This document shows positions 44,126-53,887 of a stretch of DNA of 64,000 bases, one piece after another (positions within the stretch are counted from its first letter, which is position 1; each line of letters starts with the position of its first letter). The notes below the pieces were generated by a model. That model had not been told where the DNA came from, did not search any database, and saw only the letters and a list, made by a program, of their open reading frames with translations. Origin of the DNA: DASXKD01 sp963707905 (GTDB lineage: Bacteria; Actinomycetota; Actinomycetes; Streptosporangiales; Streptosporangiaceae); the NCBI GenBank assembly GCA_963707905.1, contig CAVPSA010000059.1:1-64000 (forward strand). The letters are read 5' to 3'. A program made the position numbers and the translations under genes.

Positions 44126-45481
44126 GTGGCCAGGGGTGACGGGCAGGCGGAGAGCCTGTTTGATGCGGCGGCAAAGGAAGCGGAACAGGCTGCCGCGCCG
44201 CTCGCCGTGCGGATGCGGCCGCGCAGCCTGGATGACGTGGTCGGGCAGCGGCACCTGACCGGCCCCGGGGCGCCGTTCCGCAAACTAATTGATCATGACG
44301 CCGCGATGTCGGTGGTGCTGTGGGGGCCGCCGGGCACCGGGAAGACCACGCTTGCCCATGTGGTGAGCGAGGCGACCAGGCGGCGCTTCACCGAACTGTC
44401 GGCGGTCACCGCGGGCGTGAAGGACGTCCGGGCGGCCATCGAGGTGGCCCGCCGCGACCTGGGGCTCACCGGCACCCAGACGGTCCTGTTCATCGACGAG
44501 GTGCACCGGTTCAACAAGGCCCAGCAGGATGCGCTGCTGCCCGCGGTGGAGAACCGCTGGGTCTCGTTCATCGGTGCCACCACGGAGAACCCGTTCTTCT
44601 CCGTGGTGGGGCCGCTGCTGTCCCGGTCGCTGCTGCTCACCCTGGAACCGCTCAGCGACGATGACGTGCGTGCGGTGATCGAGCGGGCGCTGGCCGACGA
44701 GCGCGGGCTGGGCGGGGCGGTCACCCTCGCCGGGGATGCCGCCGAGCACCTGGTGCAACTGGCCGGCGGGGATGCCCGGCGGGCGCTCACCTACCTGGAA
44801 TCGGCGGCGCTGGGCCTGCCGGCGGGCGCGGCGGTGGGCCTTGAGGCGCTGGAACGTGCGGTGGACCGTGCCGCGGTCCGCTACGACCGCGACGGCGACC
44901 AGCACTACGACGTCATCAGCGCGTTCATCAAGAGCATCCGCGGCAGCGACGCCGACGCCGCGCTGCACTACCTGGCCCGGATGATCGAGGCGGGGGAGGA
45001 CCCGCGCTTCATCGCCCGGCGGCTGATCGTGCACGCGAGCGAGGACGTCGGGATGGCCGACCCGACGGCGCTCGGCGTGGCGGTCGCGGCCGCGCACGCG
45101 GTGGAGTTCGTCGGGCTGCCCGAGGCCCGGATCAACCTGGCCCAGGCCACCATCCACCTGGCCCTGGCGCCGAAGTCGAACGCGGTGATCAAGGCGATCA
45201 ACGCGGCGGGCGCCGACGTCCGGGCCGGGCTGACCGGCCCGGTGCCCACCCACCTGCGGGACACCAGTTACCGTGGCGCCACCCGGATCGGCCACGGCCA
45301 GGGTTATGAGTATCCGCACGACGACCCGGACGGGATCGTGGCACAGCAGTACGCGCCCGACGCGCTTGCCGGGCGCCAGTACTACGAGCCGTCCCGGCAC
45401 GGCGCCGAGGCACGCTACGCGGACCGCTCGGAGCGGATACGGGCGATCCTGGGCAGGTCAGCGGAGGTCACCGAACGCTGA
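44126..45481 (+). CDS. rarA: Replication-associated recombination protein A (AAA+ ATPase)
   Basis: 451 residues. Family start LAVRMRPRSLDDVVGQRHLT, Walker A WGPPGTGKTTLAHVV, Walker B VLFIDEVHRFNKAQQDALLP, and sensor 1 FIGATTENPFFSVVGPLLSR. The C-terminal tetramerisation part has YDVISAFIKSIRGSDADAAL and a long conserved YLARMIEAGEDPRFIARRLI. It acts at stalled replication forks. A GTG start follows aspS closely, suggesting an aspS-rarA unit. A MITE-like element starts eight bases after its stop. Confidence 0.95.
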   Translation: MARGDGQAESLFDAAAKEAEQAAAPLAVRMRPRSLDDVVGQRHLTGPGAPFRKLIDHDAAMSVVLWGPPGTGKTTLAHVVSEATRRRFTELSAVTAGVKDVRAAIEVARRDLGLTGTQTVLFIDEVHRFNKAQQDALLPAVENRWVSFIGATTENPFFSVVGPLLSRSLLLTLEPLSDDDVRAVIERALADERGLGGAVTLAGDAAEHLVQLAGGDARRALTYLESAALGLPAGAAVGLEALERAVDRAAVRYDRDGDQHYDVISAFIKSIRGSDADAALHYLARMIEAGEDPRFIARRLIVHASEDVGMADPTALGVAVAAAHAVEFVGLPEARINLAQATIHLALAPKSNAVIKAINAAGADVRAGLTGPVPTHLRDTSYRGATRIGHGQGYEYPHDDPDGIVAQQYAPDALAGRQYYEPSRHGAEARYADRSERIRAILGRSAEVTER

Positions 45482-45489
45482 CCCCGCCC

Positions 45490-45675
45490 TCAGGCCGTAC
45501 CTGGCAGATCTCCAGCCTGCTGCGCGTCCGCCGGACGGGCGGCTCGCGGCGTTGTCGTCGTCGCCCATAGAAACCACTATGGGCTCCTCCTCCGCCTTGC
45601 GATCCCCCACCCGCCTCCCCATCCCCCTTCACGGCGGCCGCTCGCGACGGCCATGGATCTACCAGGCACGACCTA
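45490..45675. mobile_element. 186-bp MITE-like element, copy 2 (diverged, core inverted)
   Basis: It has imperfect terminal repeats TCAGGCCGTACCTGGCAG (45490) and CTACCAGGCACGACCTA (ending 45675). The centre (45546-45605) is the reverse complement of the copy 1 centre, including the CCCATAG...CTATGGG hairpin. A CCCACCCGCCTCCCCAT module is on the right side in both copies, so the elements are mosaics of each other. It has no ORF. It lies in the rarA-DUF948 gap. Confidence 0.78.
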
Positions 45676-45714
45676 GCGCACAGGCGGTAGGGTCGGGCGG
45701 GTGGAGATTCGGGC

Positions 45715-46299
45715 ATGCTGACCGCGGTCTGGGCAGCGGTCGTGGCCTTCGTGGTCGGGGTCGGCGTGGCGGTGTACGTCATGCTGAAGGCCGCCCGGCT
45801 GATGTCGGAGACCTCCGCCGCGGTCGCTGGCCTGCGTGAGCGCGGCGACCTGCTGATCGAGCGGGCCAACGCCGCCATCGACCAGGCGGGCGAGCAGATC
45901 GCCAGGACCGAGACCGTGACCGCGAGCATGGCAGGCGTCACCGCCGCCATGGCCCAGATGAGTGGCCACCTCACCGCCACGGCACCTGCCCTCCCCGCCC
46001 CGAGTGAGGACACCGGTGGGCCGCTGACCTGGGCCGCGGCCCTGGTGTACGGGGTGCGCTGGGCAGTCGGGGCGCGCCGCCCCGGCCGGGCCGCAGCATG
46101 GCCCGCGGGGCACGCGGGGCCGGAGCAGGCCGGGCAATGGGGGCGCTGGCCGGGCGTGGCGGACGGCCGGCGGGGCCGGGCCGGACAAGCAGGCCGCCGG
46201 GCCGGACAGCCAGACCGCCAAGCCGGCCGCAGGGCGGCGCCCGAGGCCGGGCGCCGCGCGGGCGCCGGGGCCAGCCGGAGCAACGGAACCCCGCGATGA
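45715..46299 (+). CDS. DUF948-type membrane protein
   Basis: 194 residues. One N-terminal transmembrane helix (TAVWAAVVAFVVGVGVAVYV) is followed by a helical segment (MSETSAAVAGLRERGDLLIE) with a heptad-like pattern as in DUF948 proteins. A long Arg/Ala/Gly-rich, probably disordered cytosolic tail of about 90 residues completes it. The function is unknown. Orthologues sit just upstream of alaS in actinobacteria, paired with the next small gene, which it overlaps by ATGA. Confidence 0.75.
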   Translation: MLTAVWAAVVAFVVGVGVAVYVMLKAARLMSETSAAVAGLRERGDLLIERANAAIDQAGEQIARTETVTASMAGVTAAMAQMSGHLTATAPALPAPSEDTGGPLTWAAALVYGVRWAVGARRPGRAAAWPAGHAGPEQAGQWGRWPGVADGRRGRAGQAGRRAGQPDRQAGRRAAPEAGRRAGAGASRSNGTPR

Positions 46300-46592
46300 T
46301 GCGCAGGCTGTTCTGGCTCATGCTCGGCGCGGTGCTCGGGGTGACCGGTTACCGCAAGGCGACGTCGATCGCGCGGTCGCTGCGGCCGGCGCCGCGGGCG
46401 AGCGCCCTCGCCGAGTTCGCCGCCGACGTCCGCGAGGGCATGGCGGTTTACCGGGAACGACAGGCCCAGCCGCCAGCGTCTACCCTCGAAGGTCACCGGC
46501 GCCGCGGGCTGCCGGCAGGCCAGCCTGCTCCGGGCGGCCCGCCGCCGCGCCCGGGCGCCCACCACCACGACGAACTAAAGGATGGCCGCTAA
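46296..46592 (+). CDS. Small DUF6167-like membrane protein upstream of alaS
   Basis: 98 residues. A hydrophobic N-terminus (MMRRLFWLMLGAVLGVTGYR) may insert in the membrane. A conserved ALAEFAADVREGMAVYRERQ helix follows, then a Pro/His-rich tail. The function is unknown; the pair with the DUF948 gene before alaS is a recurrent actinobacterial arrangement. It overlaps the preceding gene by 4 bp and alaS by one base (TAATG), so all three are co-translated. Confidence 0.75.
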   Translation: MMRRLFWLMLGAVLGVTGYRKATSIARSLRPAPRASALAEFAADVREGMAVYRERQAQPPASTLEGHRRRGLPAGQPAPGGPPPRPGAHHHDELKDGR

Positions 46593-49384
46593 TGGAGTCG
46601 GCAGAGATCGTCCGCCGTTTCCTGACCTTTTTCGAGCAGCAGGAGCACGCGATCGTGCCCTCGGCCAGCCTGGTCGCCGAAGACCCCACGCTGATGTTCG
46701 TCGTCGCCGGGATGCAGCCCTTCAAGCCCTACCTCCTCGGCCAGCAGACGCCCCCGTGGAAGCGGGTGGCCGACGTGCAGAAGTGCCTGCGGACCCTGGA
46801 CATCGAAGAGGTCGGCAAGACCACCAGGCACGCGACGTTCTTCCAGATGCTCGGCAACTGGTCGTTCGGGGACTACTTCAAGGAAAAGATGATCCCCTGG
46901 GCGTGGGAATTGCTGACCCGGTCCGAGTCCGATGGCGGGTTCGGGTTCCCCGAGGACCGGCTGTGGGCGACCGTGCTGCCCGAGGACACCGAATCCTTCG
47001 GGGTCTGGCGTCACGTGGTCGGCCTGCCGGAGAGGCGCATCCAGTTCCGCGGCCTGAAGGACAACTACTGGCACATGGGCGTGCCCGGCCCTGGCGGCCC
47101 ATGCTCGGAGATCTACTACGACCGCGGGCCGGAATACGGCCGTGACGGCGGCCCGGAAGCGGACGAGGACCGCTTCCTGGAGATCTGGAACTGCGTGTTC
47201 ATGCAGGACGTGCTCAGCGCGGTCCGGGCCAAGGACGACTTCGACGTCGAGGGCCCGCTGCCGTTCAAGAACGTGGACACCGGCATGGGCCTGGAGCGGA
47301 TGGCGTCCATCCTGCAGGGCGTGGACAACCTCTACGAGATCGACACCACCTGGAAGATCCTCGACCGGGCCGCCGAGCTGACCGAGCAGAAGTACGGCGC
47401 GGACCACCGCACCGACGTGGCCCTGCGGGTGGTCGCCGACCACGTCCGCAGCGCGGTCATGCTGGTCGAGGACGGGGTGCTGCCCAGCAACGAGGCGCGT
47501 GGTTACGTGCTGCGGCGGATCCTGCGCCGCAGCATCCGCAACCTGCGGACGCTGTCCGGCGGGCAGCGTGGCGGCGGTGGCGGTATGCCGTCCCGCCGGG
47601 ACGCGGAGAACGAGCGCTACCTGCACGAGCTGGCCGCCACCGCGATCGGCGCGATGGCGCCGCAGTTCCCCGAGCTGTCCGCGGACGCGGCGAAGATCCA
47701 CGCGGTGATCGACGCGGAGGAGGCGGCGTTCGCCGCGACGCTGCGCACCGGGACGGCGATCTTCGATGCCGCGGTCGGTGAGGTCAAGCGGCGCAGCGGC
47801 GCGGCTTTGGGCGGGGTGGCGGGGTCGAGGCTAGAGCTGTCCGGCGACCAGGCGTTCCAGCTGCACGACACCTACGGGTTCCCGATCGACCTGACCCTGG
47901 AAATGGCCAGCGAGCAGGGCCTCGCCGTGGACGAGGAGGGATTCCGGCGGCTCATGGCCGAGCAACGCCGCCGGGCCAAGGACGACTCGCGGGCGAAGAA
48001 GACGGGCAACGCCGACATCTCGGTGCTCACCGCGCTGCTCGAGCGGTCAGGCAAGGTGACGTTCACCGGGTACGAGGAGTCCTCCGGGGAGGCGACGGTG
48101 GCCGGCCTGCTGGTGAACGGCGCGCCGGTGCCGGCGGCGGGCGCCGGGACCGAGGTGGAAGTGGTGCTGGACCGCACCCCGTTCTACGCCGAGGGCGGCG
48201 GCCAGCTCGCGGACACCGGGGTCATCAAGACCGGGGGGCCGACCGGGGGGGCGGGCAGCCTGATCAAGGTGCACGACGTGCAGGTGCCGGTGCCCGGCCT
48301 GATCGTCCACCGCGGGGTGGTGACCGAGGGAGAGGCGGCGGCCGGGGCGCCCGCCTACGCGGAGATCGACGTCGAGCGGCGCCGTGCCGTGTCCCGTTCG
48401 CATACCGCGACCCACCTCATCCACCGCGCCTTCCGGGGTGCGCTCGGCGACTCGGCCGCGCAGGCGGGCTCGGAGAACTCGCCGGGACGGCTGCGGCTGG
48501 ACTTCACCGCCTCCGGTGCCGTGCCGCCCTCGGTGCTGCGGGACGTCGAGGAAGAAGTGAACACCGTGCTCATCGACGACCTCGCGGTCCGGGCGTTCAC
48601 CACGCCGCTTGCGGAGGCCCGGGCGATGGGCGCGCTGGCCCTGTTCGGTGAGAAGTACGGGGACGAGGTCCGGGTGGTCGAGGTCGGCGACTATTCCCGT
48701 GAGCTGTGCGGCGGCACCCACGTGGTGCGCTCGGGCCAGCTCGGGCTGGTGAAGATCCTCGGCGAGTCCTCGATCGGGTCCGGGGTCCGCCGGGTCGAGG
48801 CGCTGGTCGGCACGGACGCGTTCCGCTACCTGGCGACCGAGAGCGTGCTGGTGAGCCAGTTGTCCGAGCAGCTCAAGGCGCGCCGCGAGGAGCTGCCTGA
48901 GCGGGTCTCCGCCCTGGTGACCAGGGTCCGCGAGGCCGAGCGGGAACTGGAGCGGCTGCGCTCGGCGCAGTTGCTCGGCGGCAGCGGCGACCTGGCCGCG
49001 GGTGCGGCGGACATCGAAGGAGTGGCCTTCGTCGCGCACAAGGTGCCCGATGGGACCGGCGCCGACGGGATCCGAACGCTCGCCCTTGACGTGCGCGGCC
49101 GGCTCGGCGACCGGCCCGCGGTCGTCGTGGTGGCCGGTGTTCCCGCGGATCGCCCGTCCGTCGTGGTCGCGGTCAACGAGCGTGCGCGCGAGCGCGGCCT
49201 GGCGGCCGGTGCGCTGGTCAAGAAGGCCGCCGCGGCACTGGGCGGGGGCGGCGGTGGCCGCGACGACGTGGCCCAGGGCGGCGGCGCGCCGCTAGGTGAT
49301 CGCGGATCGGCCGCTCTTGACGAGGCATTTAGCGTGGTGCGGGCGGTTGTGACAGACATAGCGGGACATGGTGGCGTAGCTTGA
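46592..49384 (+). CDS. alaS: Alanyl-tRNA synthetase
   Basis: 930 residues. Class II core: FFEQQEHAIVPSASLVAEDP, MQPFKPYLLG, ARHATFFQMLGNWSFGDYFK-type motif 2, and NTGMGLER-type VDTGMGLERMASILQG. The editing domain has the zinc motif SHTATHLIHRAF near residue 603 and CGGTHV near 706, so misacylated Ser/Gly-tRNA-Ala can be cleared. The C-Ala oligomerisation domain ends the protein. A small G-rich insertion (SGGQRGGGGGMPSRRDA) interrupts the tRNA-recognition helices. ruvX follows. Confidence 0.97.
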   Translation: MESAEIVRRFLTFFEQQEHAIVPSASLVAEDPTLMFVVAGMQPFKPYLLGQQTPPWKRVADVQKCLRTLDIEEVGKTTRHATFFQMLGNWSFGDYFKEKMIPWAWELLTRSESDGGFGFPEDRLWATVLPEDTESFGVWRHVVGLPERRIQFRGLKDNYWHMGVPGPGGPCSEIYYDRGPEYGRDGGPEADEDRFLEIWNCVFMQDVLSAVRAKDDFDVEGPLPFKNVDTGMGLERMASILQGVDNLYEIDTTWKILDRAAELTEQKYGADHRTDVALRVVADHVRSAVMLVEDGVLPSNEARGYVLRRILRRSIRNLRTLSGGQRGGGGGMPSRRDAENERYLHELAATAIGAMAPQFPELSADAAKIHAVIDAEEAAFAATLRTGTAIFDAAVGEVKRRSGAALGGVAGSRLELSGDQAFQLHDTYGFPIDLTLEMASEQGLAVDEEGFRRLMAEQRRRAKDDSRAKKTGNADISVLTALLERSGKVTFTGYEESSGEATVAGLLVNGAPVPAAGAGTEVEVVLDRTPFYAEGGGQLADTGVIKTGGPTGGAGSLIKVHDVQVPVPGLIVHRGVVTEGEAAAGAPAYAEIDVERRRAVSRSHTATHLIHRAFRGALGDSAAQAGSENSPGRLRLDFTASGAVPPSVLRDVEEEVNTVLIDDLAVRAFTTPLAEARAMGALALFGEKYGDEVRVVEVGDYSRELCGGTHVVRSGQLGLVKILGESSIGSGVRRVEALVGTDAFRYLATESVLVSQLSEQLKARREELPERVSALVTRVREAERELERLRSAQLLGGSGDLAAGAADIEGVAFVAHKVPDGTGADGIRTLALDVRGRLGDRPAVVVVAGVPADRPSVVVAVNERARERGLAAGALVKKAAAALGGGGGGRDDVAQGGGAPLGDRGSAALDEAFSVVRAVVTDIAGHGGVA

Positions 49385-49388
49385 GACT

Positions 49389-49913
49389 GTGCTACAGCCC
49401 CCCCGCAGAGCTGGCGCAGTCCTCGACATGCGGGCCAGGTGCGTGAGAACTGGCGTACGGCTCGCCATCGACCTCGGGTCGGCACGCATCGGAGTGGCCC
49501 GCTGCGACCCGGACGGCCTGCTGGCCAGCCCGCTCGCCACTATCGCGCGCGGCCGTGGTGACTTGGACGCCCTTGCCGCCCTGGCCGGTGAGCAGGGTGT
49601 CATGGAGATCGTTGTCGGGCTGCCGACCGGCCTGTCCGGCCGCCCCGGCACCGCCGCGGCTGAGGCCAGGGCGTTCGCCGAGTCCCTCGCCATCCGGCTG
49701 GCGCCGCTGCCGGTACGGCTGGTGGACGAGCGGTTCACCACCGTGATTGCTCATGACGCGCTGCGCCAGGGGGGGCGCGGGTCACGGCAGCGCCGCACGC
49801 AGGTGGACAAGGCTGCCGCGGCGCTCATCCTGCAGGGGGCACTGGATGCGGAGCGCTCCACCGGCGAGCCCGCTGGCGAGCTGGTGGCGTCAGCCCCCGG
49901 AGCCGGTGGATGA
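49389..49913 (+). CDS. ruvX: YqgF/RuvX-family 16S rRNA-processing nuclease
   Basis: 174 residues from GTG 49389; ATG 49428 is an alternative, and neither has a strong ribosome site. RNase H-like fold with RLAIDLGSARIGVARCDPDG (first Asp), VVGLPTGLSGRPGTAAAEAR, VRLVDERFTTVIAHDAL (Glu) and RRTQVDKAAAALILQGAL (last Asp). Family members mature the 5' end of 16S rRNA. The conserved alaS-ruvX-mltG-aroE order supports the assignment. It overlaps mltG by 4 bp. Confidence 0.9.
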   Translation: MLQPPRRAGAVLDMRARCVRTGVRLAIDLGSARIGVARCDPDGLLASPLATIARGRGDLDALAALAGEQGVMEIVVGLPTGLSGRPGTAAAEARAFAESLAIRLAPLPVRLVDERFTTVIAHDALRQGGRGSRQRRTQVDKAAAALILQGALDAERSTGEPAGELVASAPGAGG

Positions 49914-52265
49914 CCCGCCACCGCAGGAACGAACCAGACGACATGGACGGGGACGCGCCCTGGCGTGCCCGGGACTATGACCAGGCACCTGCCCCGCCGG
50001 AGGCGGCCGGTGACTACTACGCGGCGCCCTGGAGCGGGTCCGCGGCGGGCGCGCCGCGCCCCGCGCGGGGCGCACTGGGCACCTCCAGCGGCCGGGACGA
50101 CCGGCCCGGCGAGGCCACCGCGCCGCCGTGGGAGCAGACCGCGCCGCCGTGGGAACTGCCCGGCTGGGATGAGGCGGTCCCGGCCCAGCGCCGGCCGCGC
50201 GATGACAGCGCACACCCGTCAGGGCCGCTGCCGCGGGTGAATTCGGGGCCGCTGCCGCGCCTGCCGTCCGGGGCCTGGCCGCCCGCGACCTCGGGGCCGC
50301 TGCCCCCCGTGCCGCTGTCCCCAGCGCCGCGGGAGCCTTGGCCTGCCGACCCTGGCGGCTATCCGGCCGCCCGTCACGGGGGCGGGTTCGGCGGCCAGGA
50401 CGACACCAGCTATCTGCGCACCGGCTCCGGTTACGGCGGCGGGGATTACCACAGCGGCGAGTACCCGGTGAACGGGGGCGATTCGGGCTACCCCGGCGAG
50501 GATGCGGGCTACGACGAGCCCGGGTACGGCGACAGTTTCGCTGGGCCCGGCGATACCGGGCGCGGCGATTCCGGGCACGGCGGCCACGCACGGCGCGACT
50601 ATGCCGATAACAGCGGGGACTATGCCGGCACCGGCTACGACGAGCGCGGGTACCGCGACGAGCCGGGTTATGCCGGGCGAGCCGGACTACCCGGGGCAGC
50701 ACGGCTACCCCGGCCCGAGCGGCTACCCGGACGCGGACTACCCAGGCCAGGCCGGCTACGGCGAGCAGGACTATGCCCACGCGGATGAGTACGCCGGTCG
50801 CGACGGCTACGCCGACGAGCCCGGTTACCCCGGCCAGGATGGTTACCCGGCCGGTCACGACGACAGCTACGCCGGCCATGACGAGGCCGGTTACCAGCCC
50901 GCGGATGACTACCTGCCGGGCCGCGGCCAGCCACAGCCGCACCCTGACCCGTACGGCCGGTCGCTGCGGGATGACCCCGGTGATCATGGGTATGGTGACC
51001 GCGGGGGCTGGTACGGCGACGTGGATGAGGACCAGGCCTGGGCGGAGGACGAGGACGACTCCGGTCTGCTGCCCGGGTTCAGCGACGAGGGGGACTTTCA
51101 CGATGCCCAGGGGCGCGGTCCCGCTCCTGCCCCGCCCCGCGCCGAACGCGGCGGCCGCGGCGGCCGCGGCGCACCACCCAGCCGCCCGCGCGGGGGAAAG
51201 CCCAAGCGCAAGAGCGCCATGCGCCGCGCGGCGCCGTGGCTCGCCCTCACCGTCCTTGTGCTCGTGATCGGCGTCGCCGGTGGCGGTTTCTTCTACTTCT
51301 GGCACAACTACCTGCACCCGCCGGACTACTCCGGCGCGGGCACGGGCAGCGTCACGGTGCAGATCAAGTCCGGCGAGACCGCCACCCAGGTGGGCCAGCA
51401 ACTGCTGGACCACGGCGTGGTCGCGAGCGTGCGCGCCTTCTCCAACGCGGCAAAGGCGAGCGGCAAAGGCAGTTCCCTGGAGCCGGGCTACTACCGGATG
51501 CACACGCACATGGCCGCCGCGCTGGCGTTCGCGCTGCTGCTGAAGCCCTCCTCCAGGATCCAGCTCACCGTGGTGATCCCCGAGGGGGAGCGGCTGTCCG
51601 AGATCATTGCGGCCCTCGGCAAGGCCACCGGGGACTTGAAGGGCTACCAGCAGGCGATCAAGGACGTCTCGGCTCTGGGCCTGCCTTCCTACGCCAAGGG
51701 CAACCCGGAGGGCTACCTGTTCCCGGCGACCTACACCATCCAGCCAGGCACCCAGCCGATCCAGGTGCTCCGGGCCATGGTGCTGCGCTTCAACAAGGAG
51801 GCGCAGAGCGTCAACCTGCCCGCGGTGGCGAAACACGACAAGATCAGCGAGGGTGACGTCATCACCATCGCCAGCCTGATCCAGGCGGAGGGCAAGCGTC
51901 CCCAGGACCTGCCGAAGATCGCCCGGGTGATCTACAACCGGCTGAACCAGCACATGAAGCTGCAGCTTGACACCACGGTGCTGTACGCCCGGCACTCCCG
52001 GGCCGCGGATGTCACGGTCGCGCAGACCCAGGACACCAGGTCCCCGTACAACACCTACCTGCACGCCGGGCTGCCGCCCGGGCCGATCGACAGCCCCGGC
52101 GACACCGCCATCAAGGCCGCGCTGTACCCGGCACCGACAACCGACAACTGGGTGTACTTCCTCACCGTGAACCCGAGGTCAGGGCTGACCAAGTTCACCG
52201 ACAACTTCACCGTGTTCCAGCAGTACGAGGCCGAGCTGGCCAACTACATGGCGACCCATCACTAG
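49910..52265 (+). pseudogene. mltG: Endolytic murein transglycosylase MltG, split by an apparent frameshift
   Basis: ATG 49910 opens a very long Asp/Gly/Tyr/Pro-rich cytosolic region (about 410 residues, GYPG-type repeats). Frame 2 runs it to about 50676 (...RDEPGYAG), and frame 3 continues it (GEPDYPGQHGYPGPSGYPDA). One extra G in GCCGGGCGAG would explain the break. Then come a transmembrane helix (WLALTVLVLVIGVAGGGFFY) and the YceG domain with LysM-like start (VTVQIKSGETATQVGQQLLD) and catalytic SLIQAEGKRPQDLPKIARVI. It would terminate nascent glycan strands. The function is probably intact if the shift is an assembly error. Confidence 0.88.
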
Positions 52266-52286
52266 GAATGCCCTAGGCTCCTCCGG

Positions 52287-53120
52287 GTGAGAGCCGCGGT
52301 TCTTGGCGCACCCATCGCGCACTCGCTGTCGCCGGTGCTGCACCGTGCGGCCTACCAGGCGCTCGGCCTGACCGGGTGGTCCTACGAAGCGATCGAGTGC
52401 GACGAAACGCGGCTGCCGGCCGTGCTCGGCGAGTGCGGTCCCGAGTGGGCCGGGCTGTCGCTGACCATGCCGCTCAAGCGCGCCGTGCTGCCGCTGCTCG
52501 ACGAGATCGAGCCGCTGGCCCGTGACGTGGGTGCCGCGAACACGGTGGTGTTCTCCGGTGGCCGGCGGTACGGGCACAACACCGACGTGCCCGGCATGAT
52601 CGCTGCTCTCGCCGAAGCCGGCGTCACCGGCGCGCCGGCCGGGGCCCGCTGGCAGGCAACGGTGCTGATCCTCGGCGGCGGCGCGACCGCCTGCTCCGCG
52701 CTGGCTGCCGCGCGCGGCCTCGGCGCGGCCGAGGTGACCGTGGCGGTCCGCGATCCGGCCCGCGCCCGGGACCTGCTGGCCGCCGCCGCGCGGCTGGCCG
52801 TCGCGGTCACCCTGACCGGCTTCGAGACTCCGCAGGGCGACGCCCCTGAAGTCCTCATATCGACCGTCCCCGCCGGTGCCGCGGATATTTATGCCAAACG
52901 GATAGCCCATCGCGATCTGGTCCCCCGCCATCTCCTCGACGTGGTCTACCACCCCTGGCCGACCGCCCTGGCAGCCGCAGCCCGCGAGGCCGGTGTCCCC
53001 ACGGCAGGCGGCCTCGACCTCCTCCTGCACCAGGCCGCCCACCAGGTCACCCTGATGACCGGCAAACCAGCCCCCCTCCCCGCCATGCGCCAAGCCCTCG
53101 AATCCGCATTGAGCGCCTAA
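52287..53120 (+). CDS. aroE: Shikimate dehydrogenase
   Basis: 277 residues from GTG 52287. Substrate domain: LGAPIAHSLSPVLHRAAYQA and LSLTMPLKRAVLPLLDEIEP, with the catalytic Lys in MPLKR; then VGAANTVV and HNTDVPGMIAAL. The NADP-binding Rossmann motif is ILGGGATACSALAAARGLGA. It reduces 3-dehydroshikimate to shikimate in aromatic amino-acid synthesis. It closes the alaS-ruvX-mltG-aroE unit; a long non-coding leader follows. Confidence 0.95.
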   Translation: MRAAVLGAPIAHSLSPVLHRAAYQALGLTGWSYEAIECDETRLPAVLGECGPEWAGLSLTMPLKRAVLPLLDEIEPLARDVGAANTVVFSGGRRYGHNTDVPGMIAALAEAGVTGAPAGARWQATVLILGGGATACSALAAARGLGAAEVTVAVRDPARARDLLAAAARLAVAVTLTGFETPQGDAPEVLISTVPAGAADIYAKRIAHRDLVPRHLLDVVYHPWPTALAAAAREAGVPTAGGLDLLLHQAAHQVTLMTGKPAPLPAMRQALESALSA

Positions 53121-53887
53121 ACTCTCTCCGCTTGCCACCAGCGCCCGGCCCACACACGGAGCGGGGGAGAGGGGTGCTGGCCGCGCTGCGGAGCCGGGAC
53201 GGTGGGGCGGCGGTTAGCGTGGAAGGACGACCGCTGCGGATCGAAAGGCAGCGACGAGAACATGGCGACGGCTGGGCGGATAGCCAGCGCTCGTGGGGAG
53301 ATTGGCGCCGGGCGGGAACAGTCACGGGCCGGACGGAGGGTTGCCTGGGCGCGGAGTTCTGTCCGCGCCCAGGCAATCCTTTGGCGGGCCCTTTCCCCGG
53401 CTGGGGCCAGACGGAACCACGTGCGGTGCCGGGGTGACCATCGGCGGGCCGAGGCCCTTGTTCCGGCAAAAGGGCCGCCAGGGAAGGAGTGCGTGGCGGG
53501 ACCGGAATACCTAGCCACGCCAAATTGCTGTTAACCTTGCCTGACGACCAGCTGGGGTAACCTGCGCTGGCGCGTAAGCGGAGGACCACCTCCCACCTGG
53601 CCGGCCACGGGTCGGCGGGTACGCCCGTCGAGGCTATGGCGGGCAGGCCGGGCGCGGCCGAGCCGGTGTCGTGTGACAGCGCGAGACCGGGTTTGCGGCG
53701 TTGCGGGTTCGTGTGCGCGTGCCAGCCCTCCGGGGCCGGCCGCAGACACGGGGAAGGGTGGGCTCCGCGTGCGCGGCATGCGGGGCCTTTTGCGTATGGC
53801 GGTGAGCCTGCGCGGAGGGCGCTACCAGCCGGTCCACCGTCTCTGTCAGCGCAGGGGCGGGCGAACAGGAGAAGCCAAGGAGGTCAC
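53121..53887 (+). other. Long intergenic leader between aroE and infC
   Basis: 767 bp without a gene I can support. It holds a very stable hairpin at 53341-53376, a weak candidate promoter (TTGCCT 53537-53542 and TAACCT 53558-53563, 15-bp spacing), and several short G/C dyads. The length suggests a structured 5' leader for the infC-rpmI-rplT mRNA. Confidence 0.6.
53341..53376. terminator. Perfect 15-bp hairpin downstream of aroE
   Basis: TTGCCTGGGCGCGGA (53341-53355) pairs exactly with TCCGCGCCCAGGCAA (53362-53376) around a 6-nt loop. No U-tract follows, as is common for actinobacterial terminators. It could end the aroE transcript or act as a leader attenuator. Confidence 0.6.

Noticed and set aside
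53636..53887. N-terminal extension of IF-3 from an upstream in-frame start
   Set aside because: The added residues match no IF-3 and the ribosome site lies at 53877-53884, just before ATC.
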